From contig NZ_JAAGVC010000018.1 in the NCBI RefSeq assembly GCF_010858045.1, forward strand, positions 44,843 through 104,853: DNA of 60,011 nt, written 5' to 3'. The position numbers and the translations under genes were made by a program. Origin of the DNA: Nocardia cyriacigeorgica. GTDB taxonomy: Bacteria > Actinomycetota > Actinomycetes > Mycobacteriales > Mycobacteriaceae. Shown here piece after piece: positions 43,080 to 51,152 of the stretch; position 1 is the first letter of the stretch, and every line of letters begins with the position of its first letter. Below the pieces are notes generated by a model. The model was not told the origin of the DNA. It saw only the letters and a program-made list of their open reading frames with translations, and ran no database searches.

Positions 43080-43271
43080 CCGCTCCTCGCGTCCGACACA
43101 ACAGCATCGAACAACCGGATACCGCGTACACCACAGCGGGCGACCCGAGGGTCGCCCGCTGTGCTGCGTCCTGGGGGCACTCGCCAGCGATCCGGCCGCA
43201 GCCGGCCCCGCGGCCCACCGCCGCTCGAGCACCGGCGAAAGCCGGACCGCAGCCGCAGTGCTCCAGTGAGC

Positions 43272-43341
43272 CGTCAGCCGTCAGCCATCAGCCATCAGCC
43301 ATCAGCCATCAGCCATCAGCCATCAGCCATCAGCCATCAGC
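43272..43341. repeat. Heptanucleotide tandem repeat, 10 units
   Basis: Ten perfect or near-perfect 7-base units run head to tail: two CGTCAGC (43272-43285) and eight CATCAGC (43286-43341). The last two units overlap the 3' end of the TetR gene and provide its stop codon. Such a pure short repeat is unusual in this GC-rich chromosome and is likely variable in copy number. Confidence 0.95.
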
Positions 43342-44085
43342 AAGGATCCCATCCAGCAACGCCGCCAGCCCGAACTCGAAGGCGCCGTCGGGATCGGCAG
43401 GCGCCTGGTACAGCTCCCCCACCGCCGCACCCACCCGCCCGGCGCGCGGGAACTCGTGCGCGGGCATGACCTGCGTCAGCAGCGGTCCGTGCACCTCCCA
43501 CCACCGCGCATCGCTCATCTCGGCGGCCTCCCGCGCCGCGGCGACGGCCATGCGGGCATTGCCGGTGGCGAATTCGGTCAGCACCGCGACCACCCGATCC
43601 ATCTCTACGTCGGTCAGCCCGAGCCCGGCCACCGCGGCGAGCTGCCGTTCGTACCGGCGCATCCGCCCCGGCCCGAGCACCATCCGCCACGGTGAGACCT
43701 CCAGCAGCCACGGATGCGCGATCACCTCGGCGCGCACCTGCCGCGCCACCGCGGCCAAGCGCGTGCGGGGTGGTGCATCGGTGAGCAGCGGTTCGTCATC
43801 GACGGCGACCGCGTCGACCATCAACACGGTCAACGCCCGCATGCTCGGCACATACGTGTAGAGGCTCATCGGGCGCAGCCCCAGCTCGGCGGCCACCGCG
43901 CGCACCGACAGTTTCGCCAGCCCATCCCGGTCGGCCAGTGCGATGGCCGTACGCACCACCTCGTCGACGCTGACGGCCTGTTTGGGACCGCGACCGCCAG
44001 GGCGGAGCGGCAGCTCGTGACGCCACAGCAGGGCCAGCAGCTGCCCCGCCTGATCGGCAGGCGCCGGTGACGGACGGTCGGCCAT
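43330..44085 (-). CDS. TetR family regulator with TetR_C (TetR class) domain
   Basis: A 251-residue regulator. The HTH is at about residues 45-80 (VRTAIALADRDGLAKLSVRAVAAELGLRPMSLYTYVPSM), and the C-terminal half is of the TetR_C type (HPWLLEVSPWRMVLGPGRMRRYERQL). The ATG at 44085 has AAGGAG upstream. A perfect GCGGAA-CAA-TTCCGC dyad lies 20 bases upstream of the start, between this gene and the divergent SNF2 gene, so autorepression and control of the SNF2-SWIM pair are likely. The C-terminal residues and stop codon are made by a 7-base tandem repeat. Confidence 0.9.
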   Translation of the reverse strand: MADRPSPAPADQAGQLLALLWRHELPLRPGGRGPKQAVSVDEVVRTAIALADRDGLAKLSVRAVAAELGLRPMSLYTYVPSMRALTVLMVDAVAVDDEPLLTDAPPRTRLAAVARQVRAEVIAHPWLLEVSPWRMVLGPGRMRRYERQLAAVAGLGLTDVEMDRVVAVLTEFATGNARMAVAAAREAAEMSDARWWEVHGPLLTQVMPAHEFPRAGRVGAAVGELYQAPADPDGAFEFGLAALLDGILADG

Positions 44086-44104
44086 CGAACTCCTTGTGCC
44101 AACG

Positions 44105-44119
44105 GCGGAACAATTCCGC
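44105..44119. promoter_or_regulatory. TetR operator candidate
   Basis: A perfect dyad GCGGAA (44105-44110), CAA, TTCCGC (44114-44119), 20 bases upstream of the tetR ATG and about 97 bases before the SNF2 ATG. Size and shape are typical of TetR-family operators. Confidence 0.6.
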
Positions 44120-44132
44120 TACGGTGTGCGTT
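44107..44132 (+). promoter_or_regulatory. ECF-type promoter-like element upstream of SNF2 gene
   Basis: GGAAC (44107-44111), 17 bases, CGTT (44129-44132), identical in sequence and spacing to the element before sigB. Its -35 part overlaps the TetR dyad, so repressor binding would block it. Confidence 0.45.
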
Positions 44133-44215
44133 ACCAGATTACTCCGTACACCATACGACGATTTGAGGGGTCCGCTCTGCCCAGCACACAGGCCACCTAT
44201 CTGCCCGACCGGAAC

Positions 44216-45979
44216 ATGTTCGCGATGTGGACGTGGACCGGTCACGGTCCGGGACGTCCGCCGCGCGAGCTCGGCGTACCGGCGGTGCTAGCCCTCGCCG
44301 TCCCGACCGGTACCGCGGCGCAGGCCGCGGTGGGCAGCGCGACGGTCGACATCACCGACGTCGACTGCACGTTGCTCGAACCCGAGGAGTTCGCCGCGGC
44401 CGACGTCCCCGAGCCGGACGCCTCGGTGCGGGCCTGGCGCCACGCCCTCGCCGATGATCTGCCCGCCGCGGAGATATCGCTGCCGCCCGCCGCGCACGCG
44501 GTACCGAACGCCACCGGCACCGCCATGCTCTCCGCCCATTACGCACGCGGCGCGTTCGCCACCACCAGGGCGGTCGCGGCCGAACTCCGTGACACGCTGA
44601 AGGCCGATCTGCGCCCCTATCAGGCCCGTGGGGTGAGCTGGCTGCGCGCGGCGGTCGCCGAGCACGGCGGCGCGGTGCTCGCCGACGACATGGGTCTCGG
44701 CAAGACCGTGCAGACGATCGGTTTCCTGCTCGGCCGCGCGACCGAAGGTCCGCAGCTGGTGGTATGCCCGACCTCGCTGGTGGGCAACTGGGTGCACGAG
44801 ATCCAGCGGTTCGCGCCGGGCCTGCGACCGCTCCCCTGGCGCGGCGGAGAATGCGACGCCGAACCGGGCACGATCATCGTCACCGGGTACCCGATCTTGC
44901 GCCTGCACGGCGCCGGCCTGCGCGAGACCCGCTGGGCCACCGCCGTGTTCGACGAGGCACAGGCCTTGAAGAATCCGCGCACCCAGGTGTCCAAGGCCGC
45001 CCGGTCCATCGACGCCGCCGCGACCGTGGCGTTGACCGGAACCCCGGTGGAGAACCACCTCGAGGAACTGTGGGCATTGCTGAATCTGGTCGCGCCGCGG
45101 CTTTTCGGGCATCGCACCCAGTTCCGGCGACGCTTCGCCCGGCCCATCCAAGAAGGTTCGGCGACCGCGGCGGCGCGATTGCGTGAGGCGATCGAGCCGG
45201 TGGTGCTGGCCCGCCGCAAGGATCAGGTCGCCGCGTCCCTACCGGCCAAGATCCACTCCGATCTGCTCTGCGATCTCACCGCCGAACAGGAACGGCTCTA
45301 CGATCAGCTGCTCGACCGCGCCATCGATGACGGCTTCGGCCACGGCGCCCAACGCCAGAGCCGGGTCCTGGCCGCGCTGACCGGCCTCAAACAGGTGTGC
45401 AATCACCCGGGCCTGATCACCGGTGAGCTCGACGAGCTGGTCGGCCGATCCGGCAAGCTCGACCTGTGCACCGATATCGTGGCCAACAACCTCGATCTCG
45501 GTGCGCCGACGCTGGTGTTCACCCAGTACCGCAAGACCGGTGAGCTGCTCGTACAGCATTTCGCCGACCAATTCGGGGTGCGCGCGCCGTTCTTCCACGG
45601 CGGGCTGAATCAGGCCGAGCGCGCCCAGATCGTCAGCGATTTCCAGGCCGCCGACGGGCCGCCAGTGCTCATCCTGAGCCTGCGCGCGGCCGGCACCGGA
45701 CTCACCCTCACCCGCGCCGCCGACGTCATCCATTTCGATCGCTGGTGGAACCCGGCGGTGGAGGCTCAGGCCTCGGACCGGGCGCACCGGATCGGGCAGA
45801 CCCGCACCGTCACCGTCACCACGCTCACCTCGGGCACTACCGTCGAGGAACACATCGCCACCATGCAACAACGCAAGTCGGCCCTCACCGATCTCGGTGA
45901 CGCGGCAGGCATCGCCGAACTGGCCCGCCTGGACGACGACCAGCTGATCGAGATCCTGCGCCGCAAACGGGAGAACTGA
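44216..45979 (+). CDS. SNF2-family DEAD/DEAH helicase-like ATPase
   Basis: A 587-residue SWI2/SNF2 ATPase. Residues 1-125 are a short N-terminal region without recognised domain. The SNF2 core follows: LRPYQARGVSWLRAA, Walker A ADDMGLGKTVQTIGFL, TSLVGNWVHEI, the Walker B box FDEAQALKNP, ALTGTPVENHLEELWALLNL, VCNHPGLITG, VFTQYRKTGELLV, LSLRAAGTGLTLTRA, HFDRWWNPAVEAQASDRAHRIGQTR. It is shorter than the roughly 1000-residue HelZ-type proteins. Start is uncertain: ATG 44216, or an unusual CTG at 44177 behind GAGGGG. Its stop overlaps the SWIM gene start. Probable role in DNA repair or chromatin remodelling. Confidence 0.9.
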   Translation: MFAMWTWTGHGPGRPPRELGVPAVLALAVPTGTAAQAAVGSATVDITDVDCTLLEPEEFAAADVPEPDASVRAWRHALADDLPAAEISLPPAAHAVPNATGTAMLSAHYARGAFATTRAVAAELRDTLKADLRPYQARGVSWLRAAVAEHGGAVLADDMGLGKTVQTIGFLLGRATEGPQLVVCPTSLVGNWVHEIQRFAPGLRPLPWRGGECDAEPGTIIVTGYPILRLHGAGLRETRWATAVFDEAQALKNPRTQVSKAARSIDAAATVALTGTPVENHLEELWALLNLVAPRLFGHRTQFRRRFARPIQEGSATAAARLREAIEPVVLARRKDQVAASLPAKIHSDLLCDLTAEQERLYDQLLDRAIDDGFGHGAQRQSRVLAALTGLKQVCNHPGLITGELDELVGRSGKLDLCTDIVANNLDLGAPTLVFTQYRKTGELLVQHFADQFGVRAPFFHGGLNQAERAQIVSDFQAADGPPVLILSLRAAGTGLTLTRAADVIHFDRWWNPAVEAQASDRAHRIGQTRTVTVTTLTSGTTVEEHIATMQQRKSALTDLGDAAGIAELARLDDDQLIEILRRKREN

Positions 45980-46539
45980 TGGGCGACAACGAATTCGGTT
46001 ACACCCGCTGGGGCATGGACTGGGTGCGCCTCGCCGAACCACTGCGCCAGACCCGCCCCGATCCACTGCTGCCGCGAGCGCGCAGCATCGCCCGCAACCA
46101 CGGCGTACAGGCCACCGTCACCGGCCGGATCGTCAGCGCGCACATCCACCGGGGCGGGCAGGCCTCGGTGGCACACCTCGAGGTGGCCCCGATGCCGCGG
46201 CCGGCTATCGATGCGATCGCCACGATCATCGGCCCCGACCCGGTGACGCTCACCGACGAAATGCACCGCGGCCTCATCGACGCCGACACCACGCCGGCCC
46301 CCACCCTGGTAGCCGTCGACTGTTCCTGCTCCGCCCGCACCGACCGGTGCGTGCACGTGCTGGCCGTGCTCTACGACATGGCCCGCCGCGTCGACGAAAC
46401 ACCGCGGCTGGCCCTGGAAATCCAGGGCTACTTCACCGCAGCCGCCGCACCGCCCGGCGCGGAGGCCACCGTGGAACCGGCACGCTGGATCCCGCTCAAC
46501 ACCCTCGACCCGGTCGGATGGTTCGCGGTACCGGGCTGA
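45979..46539 (+). CDS. SWIM zinc-finger protein, partner of SNF2 ATPase
   Basis: A 186-residue protein. The SWIM motif is VDCSCSARTDRCVHVLAVLYDMAR (CxC then CxH, about residues 113-136). N-terminal FGYTRWGMDWVRLAEPLRQTRPDPLLPRARSIARNHGV is the usual start of the SWIM proteins encoded next to bacterial SNF2 helicases. It shares one base with the SNF2 stop (TGATG), so the two are coupled and probably act as a complex on DNA. Confidence 0.9.
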   Translation: MGDNEFGYTRWGMDWVRLAEPLRQTRPDPLLPRARSIARNHGVQATVTGRIVSAHIHRGGQASVAHLEVAPMPRPAIDAIATIIGPDPVTLTDEMHRGLIDADTTPAPTLVAVDCSCSARTDRCVHVLAVLYDMARRVDETPRLALEIQGYFTAAAAPPGAEATVEPARWIPLNTLDPVGWFAVPG

Positions 46540-46589
46540 ACCCCGCGACGGCCGGCCGCCACCGCGGATCCGGACAGGCGTCACCGGTG

Positions 46590-47159
46590 TCAGACGGGCT
46601 TGCGTGCGCGGAACCGGAAACTGCTCGCCGCGGTATCGATCTCGACGTCGGTGAACCCGATGCGAGCGAGGCGGCGCGCCGCCGTTTCCGGTGGCACCGG
46701 AACGCAGGTGTCGCCGAGGTGGATCAGCCGGAACGCGCGGCTGTCGAGGCCATCACTGCCGGCGAACACCCCGCCCGGCCGCAGAACCCGCAACGCCTCG
46801 GCGAATACGGCGTCCTGCTGATCGGCCGTCGGTACGTGATGCAGCATGGTGAAACAGACGACGGCGTCGAAACCGTTGTCCGGTAACGGCATAGCGGCGC
46901 CGTCTGCGGTGATCACCGTCATCGCGGCGCCGTGCCGTCCGCGCAGCCGATCGGCGAGCTCCGGATCGATCTCGACACCGGTCAGCGCGCGCGTGCGGGC
47001 GAGCAGAGCGTTCACATTCGCGCCGTAGCCGGGCCCGATCTCGAGGGTGTCGCCACCGAGTTCGAGGCCGGACAACGCCCACGGCACGATCTTGGTCGCG
47101 CTGGTCCGCTCCCACAGCGCGGACCGGCACAGCATGCGATGCACGAGGTTCATAGCCAT
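46590..47159 (-). CDS. Class I SAM-dependent methyltransferase
   Basis: A 189-residue methyltransferase. The SAM site is TLEIGPGYGANVNALL near residue 40, with TGVEIDPELADRLR, AAMPLPDNGFDAVVCFTMLHHV and LRPGGVFAGSDGL. It resembles UbiE/type-11 small-molecule methyltransferases. ATG at 47159 has GAGGG upstream. It is divergent from the broken AraC gene and convergent with the SWIM gene. Substrate unknown. Confidence 0.87.
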   Translation of the reverse strand: MAMNLVHRMLCRSALWERTSATKIVPWALSGLELGGDTLEIGPGYGANVNALLARTRALTGVEIDPELADRLRGRHGAAMTVITADGAAMPLPDNGFDAVVCFTMLHHVPTADQQDAVFAEALRVLRPGGVFAGSDGLDSRAFRLIHLGDTCVPVPPETAARRLARIGFTDVEIDTAASSFRFRARKPV

Positions 47160-47213
47160 GCCCTCACGGTAGGAACCACTGCCCGCGGCCACGACCGGCT
47201 ACGGTGACAATCT

Positions 47214-47737
47214 GTGTCGCAAGACGGACAACCGTTGATGATGCCTGCCGCGACCGGCGCGACGGCCATGGTGGTCGGGGCGGGGACGTTGCCACGCGGG
47301 CACTGGTTTCCGCCGCACCAGCACCCGCAGCACCAGATCGCCTGGGCCGCACACGGTGTGGTGACCGTGCAGACCCCGCGCGGCACGTGGGTGTTGCCGA
47401 CGACGCGGTCGGCGCGACACCACCACGGGATCCGCGTGCCGCCGAGGTCGCCACCGCGCTGCTGGGCGACCCCGCCGATGCCCGCACCCTCGACGAATTC
47501 GCTGCTGACGTCGCCACCAGCGCCCGCACCCTGGCCCGCGCGTTCAACGCCGAGACCGGAATGACCTTCGGCCAGTGGCGCACTCAGATCCGGCTGGCCG
47601 CCTCGTTACCGCTGCTGGCCGACGGCCTGCCGGTCTCCCGGATCGCCGGACGGGTCGGCTACCGCACCACCAGCGCCTATGTGGCCGCCTTCCGCCGCGT
47701 CGTCGGGGTGCCACCGGGGCGGTATTTCGCCGAGTGA
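47214..47737 (+). pseudogene. AraC family regulator, broken by internal deletion and frameshift
   Basis: Two pieces of one AraC regulator lie in different frames. From GTG 47214 the first frame encodes an AraC-type cupin start (LPRGHWFPPHQHPQHQIAWAAHGVVTVQTPRGTWVLPTTR), then turns into low-complexity sequence near 47410. From about 47440 another frame encodes the HTH part (AAEVATALLGDPADARTLDEFAADVATSARTLARAFNAETGMTFGQWRTQIRL through GYRTTSAYVAAFRRVVGVPPGRYF). The usual middle of the protein, roughly 80 residues, is absent. Its last base abuts the convergent SDR gene. It is most likely inactive, unless the deletion arose from an assembly error. Confidence 0.75.
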
Positions 47738-48478
47738 TCAGGCGTTGGTGCCGCCGTCGACGGTGAGGAACGAACCGGAGATGGCGCGACCGGCCGGGCC
47801 GGCCAGGAAGGCGACGGTGGCGGCGATGTCCTCGGCGGCACCGAATCGGCCGAGTGCGCTGTGGGCGAGCTGGTCGGGTGCGTGCGCACCGTCGGCGGGG
47901 TTCATATCGGTGTCGGTGGAGCCCGGCTGCACCAGGTTGACGGTGATGCCGCGCGGACCCAGTTCGCGGGCAAGGGCTTTGGTGTAGCCATTGAGGGCGG
48001 ATTTGCTCAGGTTGTACAGGCTCAGCCCGCCGAACAGCGCACGCTCGGAGAGGTTGGAGCCGATGCTGATGATGCGGCCGCCTTCGCCCATATGCTCGAG
48101 CGCCGCCTGACCGGCGACGAACGCGGCGCGCGCGTGCACGTTCAACGCGCGGTCGATCTCCTCGATCGTGAATTCCTGGTACGGCTTGCTGGGGAAGATG
48201 CCCGCGTTGTTGACCAGGATGTCGAGCCCGCCCAGCTCGGCCGCGGTGCGATGTACCGCGGCCACCACCGCGGCGGCGTCGGCGCTGTCGGCCTGCACCG
48301 CGATGGCCCGGCGGCCGAGTGCCTCGATGTCGGCGACCACGCCCTTGGCCTGCTCTTCGGCGTGCTGGTAGGTCAGGGCGACATCGGCGCCACCCGCGGC
48401 CAGTTCCCGCGCGATGGCCGCGCCGATCCCGCGGCTGCCTCCGGTCACCAGTGCCACGGTCCCGTGCAGATCCGGCAT
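47738..48478 (-). CDS. SDR family oxidoreductase (FabG-like)
   Basis: A 246-residue short-chain dehydrogenase. VALVTGGSRGIGAAIARELA is the NAD(P) site, LDILVNNAGIFPSKPY follows, the catalytic set is Ser in ISIGSNLSER and YNLSKSALNGYTKALA (Tyr-x3-Lys), and the C-terminus is ISGSFLTVDGGTNA. Substrate unknown. The upstream intergenic region holds a clear TetR-type dyad 12 bases from the ATG, and the divergent TetR gene lies beyond it, so this gene is its likely target. Confidence 0.92.
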   Translation of the reverse strand: MPDLHGTVALVTGGSRGIGAAIARELAAGGADVALTYQHAEEQAKGVVADIEALGRRAIAVQADSADAAAVVAAVHRTAAELGGLDILVNNAGIFPSKPYQEFTIEEIDRALNVHARAAFVAGQAALEHMGEGGRIISIGSNLSERALFGGLSLYNLSKSALNGYTKALARELGPRGITVNLVQPGSTDTDMNPADGAHAPDQLAHSALGRFGAAEDIAATVAFLAGPAGRAISGSFLTVDGGTNA

Positions 48479-48489
48479 GAGCTTCCTCC

Positions 48490-48515
48490 ATTTATGTGTC
48501 GATCAGTACATAAAT
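48490..48515. promoter_or_regulatory. TetR operator candidate between SDR and tetR genes
   Basis: ATTTATGT (48490-48497), 10 bases, ACATAAAT (48508-48515): a perfect 8-base dyad in AT-rich DNA, 12 bases upstream of the SDR ATG. It also contains TGTGTCGATCA, repeated in inverted orientation near the tetR gene. Confidence 0.7.
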
Positions 48516-48557
48516 AGCTAAGCCCACGGACCGATCGTCGTCAAGAGGTATATTTAA

Positions 48558-48568
48558 TGATCGACACA
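48558..48568. promoter_or_regulatory. Second regulator half-site upstream of tetR
   Basis: TGATCGACACA at 48558-48568 is the exact reverse complement of TGTGTCGATCA at 48495-48505. It lies 13 bases before the tetR ATG and next to a TATATTTAA stretch, and so may be an autoregulatory site. Confidence 0.55.
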
Positions 48569-48581
48569 GAAAGGGTCCGGC

Positions 48582-49196
48582 ATGGCCGAACGAGGACGTC
48601 CACGCGCTTTCGATCGCGACGTCGCGTTGCGCCGCGCCATGGAGGTGTTCTGGGAGCACGGCTACGAGGGCGCGTCCATGACCGACCTCACCTCGGCCAT
48701 GGGCATCAACTCCCCCAGCCTGTACGCCGCCTTCGGCGGTAAGGAGGCACTGTTCCGGGAGGCGATCGAGCTCTACGGCCGCACCGAGGGCGGACTCACC
48801 GCCCGCGCCCTGCGCGAGGAACCCACCGCGCGCGCCGCGATCGAGGCGATGCTGCGCGACAACGCCGTGGCCTACACCGCCCCCGACAAGCCGCACGGCT
48901 GCATGGTGGTGCTCGCGGGCTCCACCTACACCACCCGCACCGAGTCGGTGCGCGAATTCCTGATCGACATGCGCAAGCAGACCAGCGCCGACATCGAAGC
49001 CCGGCTCGACCGCGGTGTCACCGAGGGTGATCTGCCCGCTGGCACCGATACCGCCGGGCTGGCCACCTTCTACACCACTGTGCTCTACGGCCTGTCGGTG
49101 CAGGCCCGCGACGGCGCGAGCCACGACGAACTCACGCGCTCGATCGACCGGGCCATGGCGGCCTGGCCCGCCGCCGAACCCGCCGCCACGAGCTGA
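48582..49196 (+). CDS. TetR/AcrR family regulator
   Basis: A 204-residue regulator. The N-terminal HTH is typical: RGRPRAFDRDVALRRAMEVFWEHGYEGASMTDLTSAMGINSPSLYAAFGGKEALF. The C-terminal ligand domain includes HGCMVVLAGSTYTT and EARLDRGVTEGDLPAGTDTAGLATFY, as in the YxaF/AefR-like group. ATG at 48582. It is divergent from the SDR gene with a 103-base promoter region containing paired inverted sites. Confidence 0.92.
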   Translation: MAERGRPRAFDRDVALRRAMEVFWEHGYEGASMTDLTSAMGINSPSLYAAFGGKEALFREAIELYGRTEGGLTARALREEPTARAAIEAMLRDNAVAYTAPDKPHGCMVVLAGSTYTTRTESVREFLIDMRKQTSADIEARLDRGVTEGDLPAGTDTAGLATFYTTVLYGLSVQARDGASHDELTRSIDRAMAAWPAAEPAATS

Positions 49197-49260
49197 TCAG
49201 CGACACCGGCCGCCGAATCCCCTGCGGCGCAAGGCGGTCACTTCGCTGCGCGCAAGGCCC

Positions 49261-51024
49261 TCACATGCGCCGGAGTGCGGCGATGCGTTCACCCAGCTGC
49301 TCGGCGCTGGCCAGCGCCGTCGGCGGACCACCGCACTGACGGCGCAGCTCACCGTGGATCACCCCGTGCGGTTTACCGGTCCGGTGGTGATGCATGGCCA
49401 CCAGGCTGTTGAGTTCGCGCCGCAATTCGCCGAGCCGGTCGGCGGTGGCGACCCGCTCGGCCGCCCCACCCGCCTGCGGCGCCGGTTCGGCCGTCGCCAC
49501 CGGTGCCCGGTCGGCGATCTGCCGAGCCTGACGTTCCCGCAGCAGCGCGCGCATCTGCTCGGCGTCGAGCAGGCCCGGGATACCGAGATAGTCGGCTTCC
49601 TCGGCGCTACCGGCGAAGGTGGCGGTGCCGAAGGACGATCCGTCGTAGATCACCTGATCCAGTTCGGCGTCGGCGGCCAGCGCGACGAAGGGCTTCTCGT
49701 CCTCGCCCGGCTCATCCTTCTGCTTGTTGGCGTCGATGAGCAGCTCGTCGTCGAGACCGTCCTTCTCCCGATGCGGCTTGCCGATGACGTGATCGCGCTG
49801 CAGCTCCAGCTGCGCGGCCAGGTCCAGCAGCACCGGAACCGACGGCAGGAAGACGCTCGCGGTCTCCCCTGGCCTGCGGGCACGCACGAAACGCCCGATC
49901 GCCTGCGCGAAGTACAGCGGTGTGGAGGCGCTGGTGGCGTACACGCCGACCGCGAGCCGCGGCACGTCGACACCTTCGGACACCATGCGCACCGCGACCA
50001 TCCACGGCTGGGTGCCCGCACTGAACTCACCGATGCGCGCCGAGGAGGTCGGATCGTCGGACAGCACCAGCACCGGCGGTGTGCCGGTGAGATGTTCGAG
50101 CAGTTCGGCGTAGGCGCGAGCCCGCTCCTGATCGGTCGCGATCACCAGGCCGCCGGCGTCGGGCATGCCGGAGGCGCGCAGCTGCCCGAGCCGCATGTCG
50201 GCTGCCCGCAGCACCGCCGACATCCAGTCACCGGCCGGGTCGAGGGCGGTGCGCCAGGCCCGCGCGGTCTGCTCGGCATTGAGCGGCTCACCGAGGCGGG
50301 CGGAGTACTCCTCACCCGCGCTGTCGCGCCAATGCGCTTCGCCGGAGTAGGCGAGGAAGACCACCGGGCGCACGACGCCGTCGGCGAGGGCCTCGGCGTA
50401 GCCGTAGGAATGGTCGGCGCGCGAACGGGGGAATCCGCCCTCGTCGGGTTCGTAGGTGACGAACGGGATCTGGCTGTCGTCGCTGCGGAACGGCGTACCG
50501 GTCAGCGCCAGCCTGCGGGTCGCGTCGCCGAAGGCTTCGGCGACGGCGTCACCCCAGCTCTTGGCGTCGCCGGCATGGTGGATCTCGTCCAGGATCACGA
50601 GCGTGCGCCGATTCTCGGTGCGCACCCGATGCCTGGACGGATGCGAGGCGACCTGCGCATAGGTGACCACCACGCCGTGATAGTCACCGGAGGTGCCGCC
50701 GGTGCTGTTGGAGAACCGCGAGTCCAGCGCGATCCCGGCCCGCGCCGCCGACTGCGCCCACTGATGCTTGAGGTGCTCGGTGGGGGCGACGACGGTGATC
50801 TGGTCGACGGTACGGTCGGCCAGCAACTCCGCGGCGACCCGCAGGGCGAAAGTGGTCTTACCCGCGCCCGGCGTGGCGACCGCGAGGAAGTCACGTGGTT
50901 TTGTCGCAAGGTATTTGGTGAGCGCACGCCGCTGCCAGGCGCGTAGCGCTCCTCCCGCCGCAGTGGCGCCACCCGAACCTGTCACGGAAGCCAACACTAA
51001 CGGTCGGAGGCCGCGAGTCGCCAA
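49261..51024 (-). CDS. Superfamily 2 DEAD/DEAH-box helicase
   Basis: A 587-residue helicase. Motif Ia and Walker A: LRAWQRRALTKYL, AVATPGAGKTTFALRVAAELL; motif II is VILDEIHHAGDAKSWG; motif III is LALTGTPFRSDD; in the second RecA domain are VVLVLS-like strands, VRMVSEGVDVPRLAVGVYAT and FAQAIGRFVRARRPGE. It resembles the Ssl2/XPB-type group. The last 120 residues form a separate charged region (ELRRELNSLVAMHHHRTGKPHGVIHGELRRQCG) typical of the actinobacterial family. Start ATG 51024 is likely though a later GTG is possible. Probably in DNA repair; not proven. Confidence 0.88.
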   Translation of the reverse strand: MATRGLRPLVLASVTGSGGATAAGGALRAWQRRALTKYLATKPRDFLAVATPGAGKTTFALRVAAELLADRTVDQITVVAPTEHLKHQWAQSAARAGIALDSRFSNSTGGTSGDYHGVVVTYAQVASHPSRHRVRTENRRTLVILDEIHHAGDAKSWGDAVAEAFGDATRRLALTGTPFRSDDSQIPFVTYEPDEGGFPRSRADHSYGYAEALADGVVRPVVFLAYSGEAHWRDSAGEEYSARLGEPLNAEQTARAWRTALDPAGDWMSAVLRAADMRLGQLRASGMPDAGGLVIATDQERARAYAELLEHLTGTPPVLVLSDDPTSSARIGEFSAGTQPWMVAVRMVSEGVDVPRLAVGVYATSASTPLYFAQAIGRFVRARRPGETASVFLPSVPVLLDLAAQLELQRDHVIGKPHREKDGLDDELLIDANKQKDEPGEDEKPFVALAADAELDQVIYDGSSFGTATFAGSAEEADYLGIPGLLDAEQMRALLRERQARQIADRAPVATAEPAPQAGGAAERVATADRLGELRRELNSLVAMHHHRTGKPHGVIHGELRRQCGGPPTALASAEQLGERIAALRRM

Positions 51025-51152
51025 ACCGACGCGACGGGCGCGACCGGCATCACAACGCTCACCCGGGTAACCAGCGGTTCACCTGTTGCCCGCCGACACG
51101 ATGCCCGCCCCGTCCGGCCGATGTGGCACGGGTGCGCGATGCTTGTCACACC

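Noticed and set aside
43272..43341. CRISPR array
   Set aside because: The repeat is seven bases with no spacers, so it is a simple tandem repeat.
49015..50946. A 643-codon open frame opposite the SF2 helicase
   Set aside because: Antisense shadow overlapping the TetR gene end, with no domain features.
37450..51024. Genomic island with mobile elements
   Set aside because: The stretch is accessory compared with M. tuberculosis, but no integrase, transposase, tRNA gene or flanking att-like repeat was seen, and GC content looks similar to the rest.
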